From contig AJFK01000724.1 of assembly GCA_000467715.1 (NCBI GenBank), positions 100,537-164,536 of the forward strand: 64,000 bases of DNA, given 5' to 3'. The notes beneath the pieces were generated by a model, which had not been told where the DNA came from, did not search any database, and saw only the letters and a list, made by a program, of their open reading frames with translations. A program made the translations under genes and the position numbers. The stretch comes from Hysterium pulicare CBS 123377 (taxonomy: Eukaryota > Ascomycota > Dothideomycetes > Hysteriales > Hysteriaceae). Shown here piece by piece: positions 11,286-21,349 of the stretch (position 1 is its first letter; every line of letters starts with the position of its first letter).

Positions 11286-13096
11286 TCATTTAGGGAGCGT
11301 AATGCTCAAGAATCGTTGCTCCAACACCGGCTTGTGGCTCACCATCAGATCCCACTCCAGTTGGCTCATTTGATCTTCTTCCAACACTAGATCTCCTTTC
11401 TTCCACCGAATCTTTCCCTGTCCATCTTGGATCTGCTTCAAAGAGAGCTCAGGTCCACCTGTCGAAGCCGCTGCTACACCCTCGACTGTCCAACCTTTCA
11501 GCGCGTTGCTGGAATATTCACCACCAGAGGGATTCTTTCCCTTCAAACCCCAGCGAATTCTGACAGACGCATGGACCTTCTCGTTCGTGTCCTTTAAGGG
11601 CTGATGAGGCTCGTATGGCACACCAGTGTAATGGTCGTAGCGGACATACTCATGCGGGGTGCGCGTTAGGGGGTCGGCAAGCTTGTAAAAGCTCTTAAAT
11701 TCGTTGTGAATAGGACCTGGAATGAATTAGTATGTGTTGATGAAACACTCTTGTTTACTGCTCGTGAACCCTCTCGGTAAATTCTCCCAAGTGTAGCTTC
11801 ACTCTAGAGCATTTCTTCTTACCACAACTCCAGGGTATCTCCGGTTCTTCTCCCTGCGGCTTATAGTATTGTCTCTTCAAGATATCGTGGTCGAACTTTA
11901 CTCCTAGCAATTCCAACTGATTAACCATCCATGCAAGCGTTATATCCGCCGCACGAGTGTCGTCATAACTGCCGCCCACATCAGAATGGGCTCCCGCAAA
12001 CCACACTTGTGTCAAGGTTTGCCCCTTCCTTGGATTCGGCAGTTCCCAGATAGTAGGCATGAAGGGTTTCCTGTCTTCGTCGAGAGCTACAGCATGGATA
12101 GCATGGTCGACTGCTTCTGGGACGGATGTATCAACAAAAGCATAGTCGATAGATTCGTGGTTCATCTTGTTGAAGAGTCCCAGGCGGGGAACACCCAAAG
12201 ATCCTACAGTTCGAGTCAGCATCATGTCAAACTATGCGCAACGGTATCAGAAGAGTCGACATACCAACTGTATCCCATACTGCCACGGCTTTGATCCTCA
12301 CACCAGGGGTCGTCATCCCCAAATCAACCAACTTCGCCACATAATTCTTCTTACCCTCGACATCAAACAAATTGTACTTCTCATCCGCATGGCCAGGGAA
12401 TGGATCGTTGGCAAACGGGACCTTCCAACCTTTCTTTTGCTGATTCTCCCAGTCCGCGAAAATGGTGTAGAAATGCATCATGCCCACCGTCGTCAACAAT
12501 CCCACATCATTAATAAAGCTAGCAATGCTGCGCGCTGTGAAAGCGCCTCGGGAGAACCCGATAAGATAGATCTCGTCGCCGATAACACCATCCCCGTCAA
12601 CATCTGCGGCTGACCCATTCCAGTTTGCTGCGACAAACTGATATGCTTCGCGAATATGCTCGGCAAGACCATAGCCGGTAGCTCCGCCGGCGAGTTTGTC
12701 TTCGAAGTTCTGGGAGCCGATTCCCGCTTGGTAGTAGGTAATTTGTGGGATGGGGGGCGCAGAGCTAAACATAAGATCAGTACGCCGTATAGCGCTGAAT
12801 GTAGTCCCATGAGAAAAGATGGCTTACTTAGTATCGATTTGTTTCACGCATCGACCTATGCGTGTGACATTCGATGGTGTTTGTAGGGAGACTTTCCCAG
12901 TCAACTCCGCGGCAAGGGCTTTGACGGGATCGAGAGTGATTGATGTGCCGGTGTTGGCATCGAGCCATGTTCCTAGAGGAGAGGAAAAGGATCAGCATTT
13001 GAAGACCCGCGAGTCATTGCTCTGGACTTGGAAAACTAGCTTACCATCGCAACAAACTACCAGCCTTTTCATGGGCAATTTCGAAGCTGCTGTCAT
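11286..13096 (-). CDS. DUF2235 alpha/beta-hydrolase (T6SS phospholipase effector Tle1-like domain)
   Basis: Five exons: 13096-13045, 12972-12828, 12764-12265, 12203-11823 and 11716-11286, giving 502 residues; four introns of 61-106 bp. The protein begins KRLVVCCDGTWLD, the signature opening of DUF2235. It then has VTRIGRC, YYQAGIGS, the nucleophile elbow IGFSRGAF (G-x-S-x-G, about residue 135) and HSDVGGSY, which supplies the Asp/His region. Bacterial relatives are phospholipases delivered by type VI secretion. Fungal members are cytosolic and uncharacterised, so lipid hydrolysis is an inference from the fold. A second Met (13072), eight codons downstream, is an alternative start. The gene is convergent with the kinase gene, only 94 bases apart. 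No signal peptide is visible. Confidence 0.88.
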
Positions 13097-13802
13097 CTTG
13101 CTGTTGTTTAATCGACGCTTCTGATATATGAATAGAAATCGACCAAGCAGATGGAATCTCCAAGACTTCAATATGAAAAGCAAAACAACCCGCAAGTAAA
13201 GCCAAATTTGATGTTAGCAGCATTCGTATTACACCTCTATTCTTATACTCCCCCTCCATTCCTTGCCCAGCTTGCCGTTGATAACATCGTTCTTGGCCCT
13301 TGGTCCCGCGTGAGCTTCAGCTGCTGCTGAACTCAGCTCGGCTGAGGCTAGACCTTTTGCGGCGCTCGCTTGAGGTATGCTTTGAGCACCATTCGATCGA
13401 GGGCGTGCGGAATGAGCCTGTGATGAACGGTTTGGGCAAATCGTAGTTCCCGTGTGCTGTGGCGGGCTGAAGGGTTCGGGGGGATGAGATCAGCTGGGGG
13501 GATTTTGGATGGGTGGGCTTGCTTACGGCTGGGCGGTGGAGGATGTGGGCCTCAGGCACGATTCAAGCTGTACAAGGTTTCAATGGTAAGCCCACGCGAA
13601 AACATCACATTATGTTAATCGGAGAGGTATAGTGGGAGCATATCTATTGAATTCGTGACGTAGGAAGGATTCCCATCTCAGTCGACAACACACTGAAGAA
13701 ACCCGAGATGGCAAAACAAATAACCCTGTCATCGAATCGTAGAGATTATGTCCCTTCTATTAACGATATCGTGAGCTTCTCCCTACCGTCCACATTCAGT
13801 TT
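13097..13802. other. Intergenic with a decayed copy of a small-ORF segment
   Basis: No intact gene is seen. Near 13515-13560 the minus strand carries AGGCCCACATCCT followed by a GTAAGC donor-like site. This matches, with small deletions, the small split frame at 16470-16520 (minus). It looks like a remnant of the same sequence family as the duplicated unit downstream. Confidence 0.35.
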
Positions 13803-13878
13803 GACTCATAAGGTGATGCTATGTACACTGGAGCTCTGTGCACTAAGCTCCAGTGTAGATAGCATCACCTTACGAGCC
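13803..13878. repeat. Long inverted repeat (hairpin), 33-nt arms
   Basis: Left arm 13803-13835 pairs with right arm 13846-13878 at 30 of 33 positions; the loop is 10 nt (CTGTGCACTA). The inner 27 nt have one mismatch. It is far beyond what unique DNA gives by chance and resembles a miniature inverted-repeat element or a structured RNA. It lies just downstream of the 3' end of the small gene at 13883-14372. No target-site duplication is obvious. Confidence 0.85.
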
Positions 13879-13882
13879 AAAA

Positions 13883-14372
13883 CTAACGCATGCGATTCAG
13901 CAGAAAAGCTCCAAGTAATCGTCCGTACATAACATAAAGAAAAGACAAAGGAAATTGGAGCCATGGCTTGACTTTGACAAAATGGTAATCGAACTCGAAT
14001 CCTTGACCATGATATGGCGGTTCAAACTCGGGGATGGCCCGAAACGTATACTCAGTGTTGTCGAGAAAACGTATTGAACGAAAAGCGGGCGGCCCGATGG
14101 AGGCAAAGCTTGAATTGAGCTCGTATTTCTCTTTGTCCTGCATGGAACCTTCACAAGATTCCACGCAGGACAAAGAGTCACATACCGGCCTAGATTTGTA
14201 CCGCACGCCAGGAGTCTGTAAATAAGACGTGGAACAGTTTTATGATGAGCTCGTTTACTGAAAGTGTTACACGATTTGTATGCAGATGCCCGGCGCTAAT
14301 CATAGTGCAGATTTGACTTGTCCTGAAGTAGATCAAAAGCAGCCACATTGAAGTAGCTACCTTTCCGAACAT
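13883..14372 (-). CDS. Short hypothetical protein, possibly secreted (duplicated unit, copy 1)
   Basis: Proposed exons 14372-14271, 14215-14186 and 14137-13883 give 128 residues in frame with GT/AG introns of 55 and 48 bp. The N-terminus has MWLLLIYFRTSQICTMISA, a hydrophobic stretch that could act as a signal peptide or anchor. The C-terminal part contains FEFDYHFVKVKPWLQFP, which aligns with FELGCSFVEITPWLRFP in the second copy at 17.9 kb. No known domain is recognised. The second intron overlaps the hairpin at 14129-14177, so splicing could be affected by RNA folding. Splice choices are tentative. Confidence 0.35.
14129..14177. repeat. Inverted repeat (hairpin), 19-nt arms
   Basis: Arms 14129-14147 and 14159-14177 pair at 18 of 19 positions around an 11-nt loop. 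It is the second strong inverted repeat within 350 bases and has a different sequence from the one at 13803-13878. On the minus strand it covers most of a predicted 48-bp intron and its acceptor. Confidence 0.8.
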
Positions 14373-14471
14373 ATTTGCTGACGTGGTTGATGACTTTCTC
14401 TCGGAGTAGGCGAGTGGAGATGTGGAAGATTATAGGTGGGAGCTTCTTGCCCAACAGCTAGCACGAAAGCC

Positions 14472-15607
14472 TTAACACTTGCGACGTCTACTCTGGATCA
14501 ACTCTTCCGAGTTAGAGGGATGAGCTTTGCGGATGTGCTTCTGAAGATTGTCGTTTCGCGAAAAGGTTTTCTCGCAGTCCGAAGCTGGGCACGAAATAGA
14601 GACTTGTTGATGGCGGGTTCTCATATGTCGTTTGAGGTCCTCCATTAAACCAAATGGGCGCTGCGTGCAACCCTTCACTAAACATGGGTAACGACGATTA
14701 TGCTTCCGATTGATATGCTTCCTATCACATGGTGTCAGTACAGTTAGTCTAAAGTAAAAGGTGGCTCAGTCGAGAAACTTACGCTAGTTGGAACCTCTTC
14801 TCGAACACCTCATCGCAAGCGGTACAGGCATGCACTTGGCTGGATGCTCTGTAGGTACTCTCCCTTGGGGAAAAGCTTGTCGAGGAGGATCGGTGAGGAG
14901 GTGTGCTATACCGTAAAGTTGGAACATGTTCATATCCCTGGGCAGTAACAGAGATTATACCTCCCCTCGATGATGATGATGAAGATTCGGAGAATGAGGA
15001 ACCATCGCTCGAAAGTAAGGAGTCGGAAGTATCGATAGAAGGATGCGAGAGGTCGGTGTTGGAGTCATCAGTTGAGTGAGCCGTAAGTTGTTCCAGCTCG
15101 TGTTCGGTAGAGATTGGATGTTCAGGAACAAGGAAAATAACAGGATTCAGATTATATTCAACCAAGAAGGGGCTGACATATTTAGGGAGCTGATGACCGA
15201 GATTGTCGTCTAAACTATGGTCCTGATAGTCACTCGGAATTTGGGTTGCGCGAAGACAGTCAGCCTTCGCGCAATCAACCTAATGTCTTGGAACAGGGTG
15301 TTGTTACGGCAACTCCTCCCAACTTCGGTGCTGCCGCTGTTCACGAGCACTTCGAAACACGTGAAAGGCTTTGAAACGAGTTGTTCTTTCAACCTTACGC
15401 GAAAAGTAGCGTAGCCCAAATTTGAGCTTGGAACAAGAGGGAGAATGATCAAGGACGAAAGACTTAGAGCACCCGCTGTGGATGGTTTGCCCCTCACCAA
15501 GCGCCGTGAAGGCGTGGCTATGGGATGGGAAGCTGGCAGTGCCCTTGGATGCAGAGCACAGCTTGAGAGAGAAGTACTTTTATAGACAGTGACTTGATGG
15601 AAGGCAT
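14472..15607 (-). CDS. C2H2 zinc-finger protein, copy A
   Basis: Well-supported exons are 15279-14783 and 14721-14472, separated by a 61-bp intron. No ATG exists in the long exon, and an acceptor (ATTAG) precedes it, so a 5' micro-exon is needed. ATG at 15607 with donor at 15577 fits in phase (258 residues) and is weak. The N-terminal half is Ser-rich and acidic. Three fingers close the protein: CTACDEVF...HINRKH, CLVKGCTQRPFG...HMRTRH and CPASDCEKTFSRNDNL...HIRKAH, so it is likely a nuclear DNA-binding factor. It is paralogous to the gene at 18350-19410; the finger region and the LRAT...QDH...NPV stretch align throughout. A shared promoter motif CACCAAGCGCC (near 15495 here) also lies upstream of copy B. 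Confidence 0.7.
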
Positions 15608-16086
15608 ACCGTGGCGTGGGGGCCGATGCCGTCGCCAAGGTTTTGTGGCGCGGGACCGGTGAAGGCTAGACCAATGACGCTCCCAAGCAAAAAGGCTGTT
15701 CCATGAGATGGGCTTGCCCTCAGAAGCGTACCGAAGGGCAAATGAAAGCGAAGTTGAGCTTGCTGAACTTCACATCCGCTTGCGTATGTGGAAGAATGTC
15801 AATAACCTTAGACCAATCGCTTAAGTACGAGAACCAGACACAGGGGGTTGATCATCAGGAATCAATCCCTGTCCTAAATCGATGCTCCAGTCTCTGCCTC
15901 CAATCCTGACCAGAAAGTATGCCTCAAGAAAACAGTGAATGTATTTTAGGGGTGGTTCATGCCCTTTCTTGGAAGCATCATGCTCATAGAAAGCAATACT
16001 TTTCTCATATCAAACCACTACTGTATCACATAATGTTCTATTGATACATTTACTTTGAACCGAATTCACTTTTACCTTCAGAAAGA
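15608..16086. other. Divergent promoter between C2H2 copy A and the small membrane-protein gene
   Basis: About 480 bases with no coding frame I can support. The end just before 16087 is AT-rich with a CTTTCAGAAAG-type 5' leader. Nothing else is seen. Confidence 0.4.
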
Positions 16087-16429
16087 ATGCCACCTCGTCC
16101 GTTTCTAAATCGCACTTCTGGTCCCCTTCAGCCCCCGACCAACCCACCCGGCATATCGAACGTCCAAAATCTTGCATTCAATATCCTAGCTGTTCTATTC
16201 GCGGTGGCATCGATCCTCGTTGCATACCTTCATTTTCGACACGAAAAACGACGCGCAAGTGTGGTTGTTATGGAACAGAGAGGCATACAAGTAGATCGAC
16301 GTAAGTACTCCGTCTTACAAGCTATGCTAGGAGCCAATGTCCTTGCTAACAATGTGCGGCGATTTAGTACCCGTACATCCTATTGCGACGCTAACGGCGG
16401 ACGCTTCTGTAAATTCTGATCAAGGCTGA
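16087..16429 (+). CDS. Small single-pass membrane protein, copy 1 of 2
   Basis: Exons 16087-16300 and 16368-16429 give 91 residues; the 67-bp intron (GTAAGT...TTGCTAAC...TTTAG) is in phase 1. The protein has a Pro-rich N-terminus and one strong membrane helix (LAFNILAVLFAVASILVAYL, about residues 29-48). It then has HFRHEKRR, whose positive charge predicts a cytoplasmic C-terminus. The paralogue at 21350-21895 shares the helix, the HFRHxKR border and the intron phase. No known domain is recognised; function unknown. The 3' exon overlaps, on the opposite strand, the small split frame at 16380-16568. Confidence 0.68.
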
Positions 16430-16568
16430 GGAAGGGGCCAGTTGGTGTTTGTGGTGGTGGTTTACTTACGTCGGAGCTGGGGGCTGAAGGATGTGGGCCT
16501 TCGGCAGGACATACACGATAGGTGTCATCAGAATAGTTTATTATGAACTTCACTTGTTTCCGGGCCAT
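16380..16568 (-). CDS. Possible 41-residue protein, antisense to the membrane-protein 3' exon
   Basis: Exon 16568-16470 encodes MARKQVKFIINYSDD and then CPAEGPHPSAPSSD. It ends at a perfect GTAAGT donor. A 63-bp intron ends in TTTACAG and a 27-nt exon finishes KRPPLASQ-stop. The clean donor, acceptor and phase suggest a real transcript. The protein is too short to classify. A related sequence with frame-breaking deletions occurs near 13515-13560. Confidence 0.3.
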   Translation of the reverse strand: MARKQVKFIINYSDDTYRVCPAEGPHPSAPSSDVSKPPPQTPTGPFLSLDQNLQKRPPLASQ

Positions 16569-17040
16569 GATCAGTCGGGCAACTTCATTTATGCCCTGCA
16601 CCAAGGCGAAGTCATCTTTGTAGACTTAGAGGACAGAAGATGATAGGAGCAGGCCCACCCTAGCACGAGGAATTATGAGACCTATGTATGTTTTGGTTGA
16701 TGGACCTTATGAGTTCCAGTCCATTCGTTAAATTATCTAACAATTGTGTTGTCAAAGGCCTTTACAGAAGAAAAGAAGAGAAAATCCAATATTAGCCATA
16801 TCCGCCAAACGCTGCCATATCCAAAAAAAATAAAGAAATAACAATTATGTGCTGGGGTATCTGCAGTTGTGCTAGTCTCTTTCTCCAAGGTGTTGAAATG
16901 TTGATTGAAGAGGAGAAGAAGGGTGGAACGCCCCATTGAGGGGTTTTATACAAGATTAACCAGTTCCAATACTCCCTTTAGATTGGGAGGTGGCCTCATT
17001 CACTGAGGTATATTGTGCTTCTGGCTCGTCTGGCCTGGTG
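16569..17040. other. Intergenic with one copy of a 30-bp direct repeat
   Basis: No gene is supported. The segment 16891-16920 recurs with three differences at 17587-17616; both would read VEMLIEEEKK on the + strand. Together they bracket the minisatellite-like block. Confidence 0.4.
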
Positions 17041-17480
17041 TTTCTATACCATCTGTGGTGTTTGGCTCCACAGCCTGGCAAGTATTAGGCCATCTCGGTG
17101 TGGCTCTTAGCTCTGGCAAGTCTTATGCCATCTCGGTTTGGCTCTCAGCCCTGGCAATTCTTATGCCATCTTAGTTTTGGCTCTCTAGCCAGGCTCCATT
17201 CTTTTGGGCTCTCGTTATAGCGGTGATTGATTGTGCCATTCTCTGGCAAGCCTTGATGTTTTTAGCCTCGATTTGACGGTATTCTTTGGCTCTATGGCCT
17301 GGCCTCTTTGGGGCCCTTCGCACTTTGTGTGCGGTATTGAGTGGCTCAATAGCCTGGCCTCTCTGGCCCTTCGCTCTTTATATGCGGTATTAAGTGGCTC
17401 AATGGCCCTTCGCTCTTTGTATGCGGTGTTAAGTGGCTCAATAGCCTGGCCCTTCTGGCCTGCGCTCTGCGGCGCGAATT
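17041..17480. repeat. Degenerate minisatellite-like block (TGGCTC...GCCTGG units)
   Basis: Two related tandem arrays are seen. At 17061-17177 there are about three units of 38-40 bp, each holding TGGCTC, CTGGCAA and ATGCCATCT. At 17287-17480 there are four units, two of 53-55 bp and one shortened to 39 bp. These are built on TGGCTCAATAGCCTGG and CCCTTCGC, followed by a TGCGGTATTAAG-like end. The shortened unit shows an internal deletion, as expected from replication slippage. Confidence 0.75.
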
Positions 17481-17750
17481 CAAAGCTCCTCTAGTTTGTG
17501 TACCAAGTATGTTGTATTGAGATTTGACAGGAGGTAGGTAGGCTTGGATGAAATCAAGTCTGTGAGCGCTGTCCGGGCTCTTACGTTGTTGAAATGTTAA
17601 TTGAAGAAGAGAAGAAACAGCAGGTTCGTTTGAGATTGCCTCTTTCGCTATCAGTGATGCCACTATTCAAATTGAGCAGGATACGACTCACATGAGTGCG
17701 CAAAGCGCCTTGCGTAGAGCTTGACTAAGTGCCGACAATTTCGGAGCTCT
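17481..17750. other. Intergenic with second direct-repeat copy
   Basis: Holds the second copy (17587-17616) of the 30-bp repeat from 16891-16920. No coding frame is supported. Confidence 0.4.
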
Positions 17751-18269
17751 TCATCTTCCAGGTCGGAAGTGTCCTTCGAGGCCATCAGCTGCTTGCTTAG
17801 ACCGTATAACTTGAAGCTGATCTGCGACCTTGTGGCAGTTCCCGTCTCCCCGTATGACGGATGGTATTGAAAAGAATGATCGAAAAAGAAACCTGAAAAG
17901 ACAGTGGAAAGGAAAACGGAGCCATGGAGTGATTTCAACAAAACTGCAACCTAACTCGAACCCCATACACCATGAAAAGAAGCGAATAGCAGCGGCAGTG
18001 TCGGCAGTGTTGTTGTGTGGTGAGGATTCATGCCGCAGCCATGAAGCTGCGGGTCGAGACTTCCAGACTTCAATCAAGAATCTAGGAAGTTGACAAGCCT
18101 TTTTGAGGCGGATTCGAGCCTTTCAGGCTTCGATAAGGTATAGAAAAACCAACATATGGTACGATACAGAAAAACAGCACGACTGCAATTTGCTGGACCA
18201 CTGCGCTAGCTATGCTCACTAATCATGGTGTAAATTGCTGAGCTCTGAAAATATGAACAAAGCAACCAT
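17751..18269 (-). pseudogene. Decayed second copy of the short hypothetical gene at 13883-14372
   Basis: The frame FELGCSFVEITPWLRFP (near 17930-17990) and the segment VWKSRP match FEFDYHFVKVKPWLQFP and VRYKSRP of copy 1. The region matching the first exon starts with ATG at 18269 but runs into TAG after 16 codons, in a different frame from copy 1. Similarity extends through non-coding bases, which supports segmental duplication followed by decay. A still-functional gene with different splicing cannot be excluded. Confidence 0.4.
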
Positions 18270-18349
18270 AAAAAAATCCTGACGTTTCTCCCAAAAAAGG
18301 TAAGTATTACAGCAGTTATATGAATGGATCTCTCTTAGGAATGCGGCTA

Positions 18350-19410
18350 TCAAGTAGAGCATGGTTGGTTAGCGCGGTGAGGGAACGCATCTTGCGACGG
18401 ATGAGCTTTGCGGATATGCCGTTGGAGGTTGTCATGTCGCGAAAAGGATTTCCCACATTGGACGATTGGACAAGCTATGGATGATGTTTCCGCAGCTGAT
18501 GGTTTGTGACGAGCTCTGATATGCCGTAATAGATCAGCTCTTAAACCAAAGGGCGGTCGCGAGCATTGATCGCATTGGAAACGGCGATGATGCTTTCGAT
18601 TGAAATGCTTGCTATATCATGAACACATTAGTATCGCCTCTCCACGTCAGAGCGAGTCACGGTGCTTACCTCAGCTCAAACTTCTTCTCGTAAACCTCAT
18701 TGCATTCAGCACACGAGTATGTCCGAGAGGAGGCTCTGCCATAAGATGAGCCTGGTGACGTGCTTAAAGTGCTAGTGTTGCTAGTGTTGCTAGAAGCACC
18801 ACGGCTCACGTCGAGTTCAGATGGGTTGGCTGGCAGAGAGTTGGCTGCATTTTCGGGACAACGTAATGAGGAAGTCGAAGTTGGAGATGGATCGTTCGCG
18901 TTTCCCTCTACGGAGGGCGACTTTGAATGCGGCGGGATAGACCATTGATGGCTGTGAGGTGGAGAGATACTGTTGTAAGGGATACCAGGTTCATGAGCTC
19001 TATCAGATCCTAGCTCATGTTCGGAAGACGGTGGTTGGATTGCATTTTCAGCGGCATAAAGGTACGGAAGCCAAATAATGGGGTTCAGATCAATTTCGAC
19101 CTCCCATGGGTCGACATATCCAGAGAGTTGATTGCTAGAATTGTTGTCCAAACGATGGTCCTGACGGTCGCTCGAAATTGGGGTTGCGCGGAGACGATAC
19201 GCCTTCGCGCTGGGGCTTTTCTGCTAAGATAATCGATGATGAAGTTTGAAAGGAAGTGCTGCAAAGTTTCTCCCTTCACCAAGCGCCACAGGGGCGTGGT
19301 TACGGGGAGATACTCCGGGGGGTGGAGTAGTGGTCCAAAGATTCGTGAAAGAGGGTGACGAAAGCTGATATTTCAATCATTTACGAAAGTCTTACAGGAT
19401 TCGGAGGCAT
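18350..19410 (-). CDS. C2H2 zinc-finger protein, copy B
   Basis: Exons 19410-19396 (MPPNP), 19223-18670 and 18611-18350 give 276 residues. The 3' intron is 58 bp; the proposed 5' intron is 172 bp with GTAAGA...CTTAG and fits in phase 0. The long exon itself has no ATG, so the micro-exon start is inferred. The protein has a Ser/Thr/Pro-rich N-terminal half and then three fingers: CAECNEVYEKKFEL...HFNRKH, CDQCSRPPFG...HIRARH and CPIVQCGKSFSRHDNL...HIRKAH. It is likely a nuclear factor. It aligns with copy A along its whole length and shares the upstream CACCAAGCGCC motif (near 19280). The spacer between fingers two and three is slightly longer than in A. Confidence 0.7.
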
Positions 19411-21349
19411 GCCGTGGGGGCTTAACTGCGTCAGCTTTCTGCAGCCACAATACTTCCCAGCCGACAACCGGTGAAGGCTGTGACCAATCAAAATTGGACC
19501 GTCTGCATAGCCTCGTAGCTTTCCGGAATTGATTGAAGGCTACAGTCAATCAGCTAACAAGCGTACAGAACTTGTGCTCCTTTGGTATTTTCTAGGTCTT
19601 TCTAGCACAGATCACGTCTTACAATATGCGGCCGAACATCCAACATTGAACAATCGTCTGAGCCTTAAAAACGAAAGCTAGAATGCAGCATGCGGCATGC
19701 CTCTGCTCATAACACGTGGTGGCCATTAGGGATCGTCCCCTAAACTCAGGTGGTTTACGGCTACTATTCGAATCAGTTAAAGCCTCTGCTGCCAAACCCA
19801 TCTAGTCTTTGTTAGACTCTACATAGATAAAACCTAGATGTGAATCTTTTTCCTACCTATGGAAGTAAGTGTAGCAAGAGGAGAGCTATGTTGCCACGTT
19901 AGCGGTAGCAAAAGCACTTTATACTCAAGGTAAAGTCCAAGCCGACTATGTGAAAGAGGGGAACGGGATATAGCAACATTATGGGAGGGTCCGAAAAGTA
20001 AAACTTCCACCTTCCAGTAAGCCTATGCGCCCAAAGGCCAATAGCTGTACGCGCACGGATAGGGTATAGATAGATGAGATCTCGGGCGCATGGCATTGCA
20101 TGCCGCAGACAGCGCCTATGACTGCCTGTCCACGTAAATTGGCATACTATTCTAAAACGTGAAACTGAATCTCGAAGAGAAAATATGCGAAATCTAGCCA
20201 ACGAGCAACGTCACATCCTCGTCTTCTCAGCGAAACCTCGACGCGTCTAGCTTGCCAAACTTTCCAACTCTTGTATTCCACATCTTGCCAACCCCACGGC
20301 CCAAAAGGCGTGTGAGTGAGGTGATTCGAAAGAAGGTCGGAGCAAGAACAGTGTCTGTGAATTTAGCTTCTAGGGAGGTTGGGCCAAATTTCAGAGCGAA
20401 GTTGATGATGAGGACCCAATTTCTTGAGGCTTTCATGGGGTATCGCAGGATGCTGCGATGCTGCATATGTCATCTAATCGCAGCCACAATTGAGCCTAAG
20501 GCTTACCGAGTGGAGCTTACAATCAGTCACAAGGCACTTGACAAGTAAGCCTTATGCGAGGACACGCGATTGTATCAAATAAGAGAGGTAGCTCGAAGCC
20601 GGGTTGCCACTTAACAAATTAACCATGCACATAACAAAGTGACCATGCCACAACACAACCATCAAACACCAATGGAGTAGGAGCCCTATCGATTCAGCAA
20701 ATCCCGTTGTTGCGGATGCGGGACAAGGCTCCGGGGGACAACTGCATGTTCCATAGCCAACCTATACAAGAGCCAATTGGAGGCCGATAGATAATGTAGT
20801 GGCTGCTAGCGGACTGCTAGCGGACAGTGCCGAAGCGCTAACGGGATGCTCCATTGACCTACGCCTCGCCTCGTACTTCCCTCTGTGCTATAATAACAAC
20901 AATGCAGGTGATGATTAAGTACGAAAAGGTATACGATGATAAGATACGGACTTACATGTGTGTCATATTCAGTACTGCCAACACCCCCGAAGCTTCCGTT
21001 TGATAGATCTATGCATCCTAGCTGAAAAAATGTGAGCAGTGATGAAAGGTAACATGTCTGTCTTACTGCCTAAGTCTGGGTAATCAATGCTAGAAGTAGC
21101 GATTTAAGTTAGCTCAGTAGGTATAGGTGTACACCGACCTTGCGACTTTAAGATGATCAGATCCATCATCCGTCAGAGCCAGACCGAAAAATAACATCTA
21201 TGATATCGAAACCCGGGCGGCTGTGCAGGAAGGCACGCCTCCACAGGACCCCTCTATAAGTCTTAAAACCCCGGGGCACCGTTAGTAAATTAGTTGCCCT
21301 TGCTAAAACTCACCTGGTATATCGTGTCAAAATTGTAAGACTCCTCACG
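19411..21349. other. Long intergenic region, no supported gene
   Basis: About 1.9 kb with scattered short frames only. A small direct duplication of GGCTGCTAGC / GGACTGCTAGCGGAC lies near 20800-20825. A TATAAG-type element sits about 95 bases before the membrane-protein gene at 21350. This spacer is much longer than the matching one in copy 1 (15608-16086), so extra DNA was inserted here or lost there. Confidence 0.4.
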
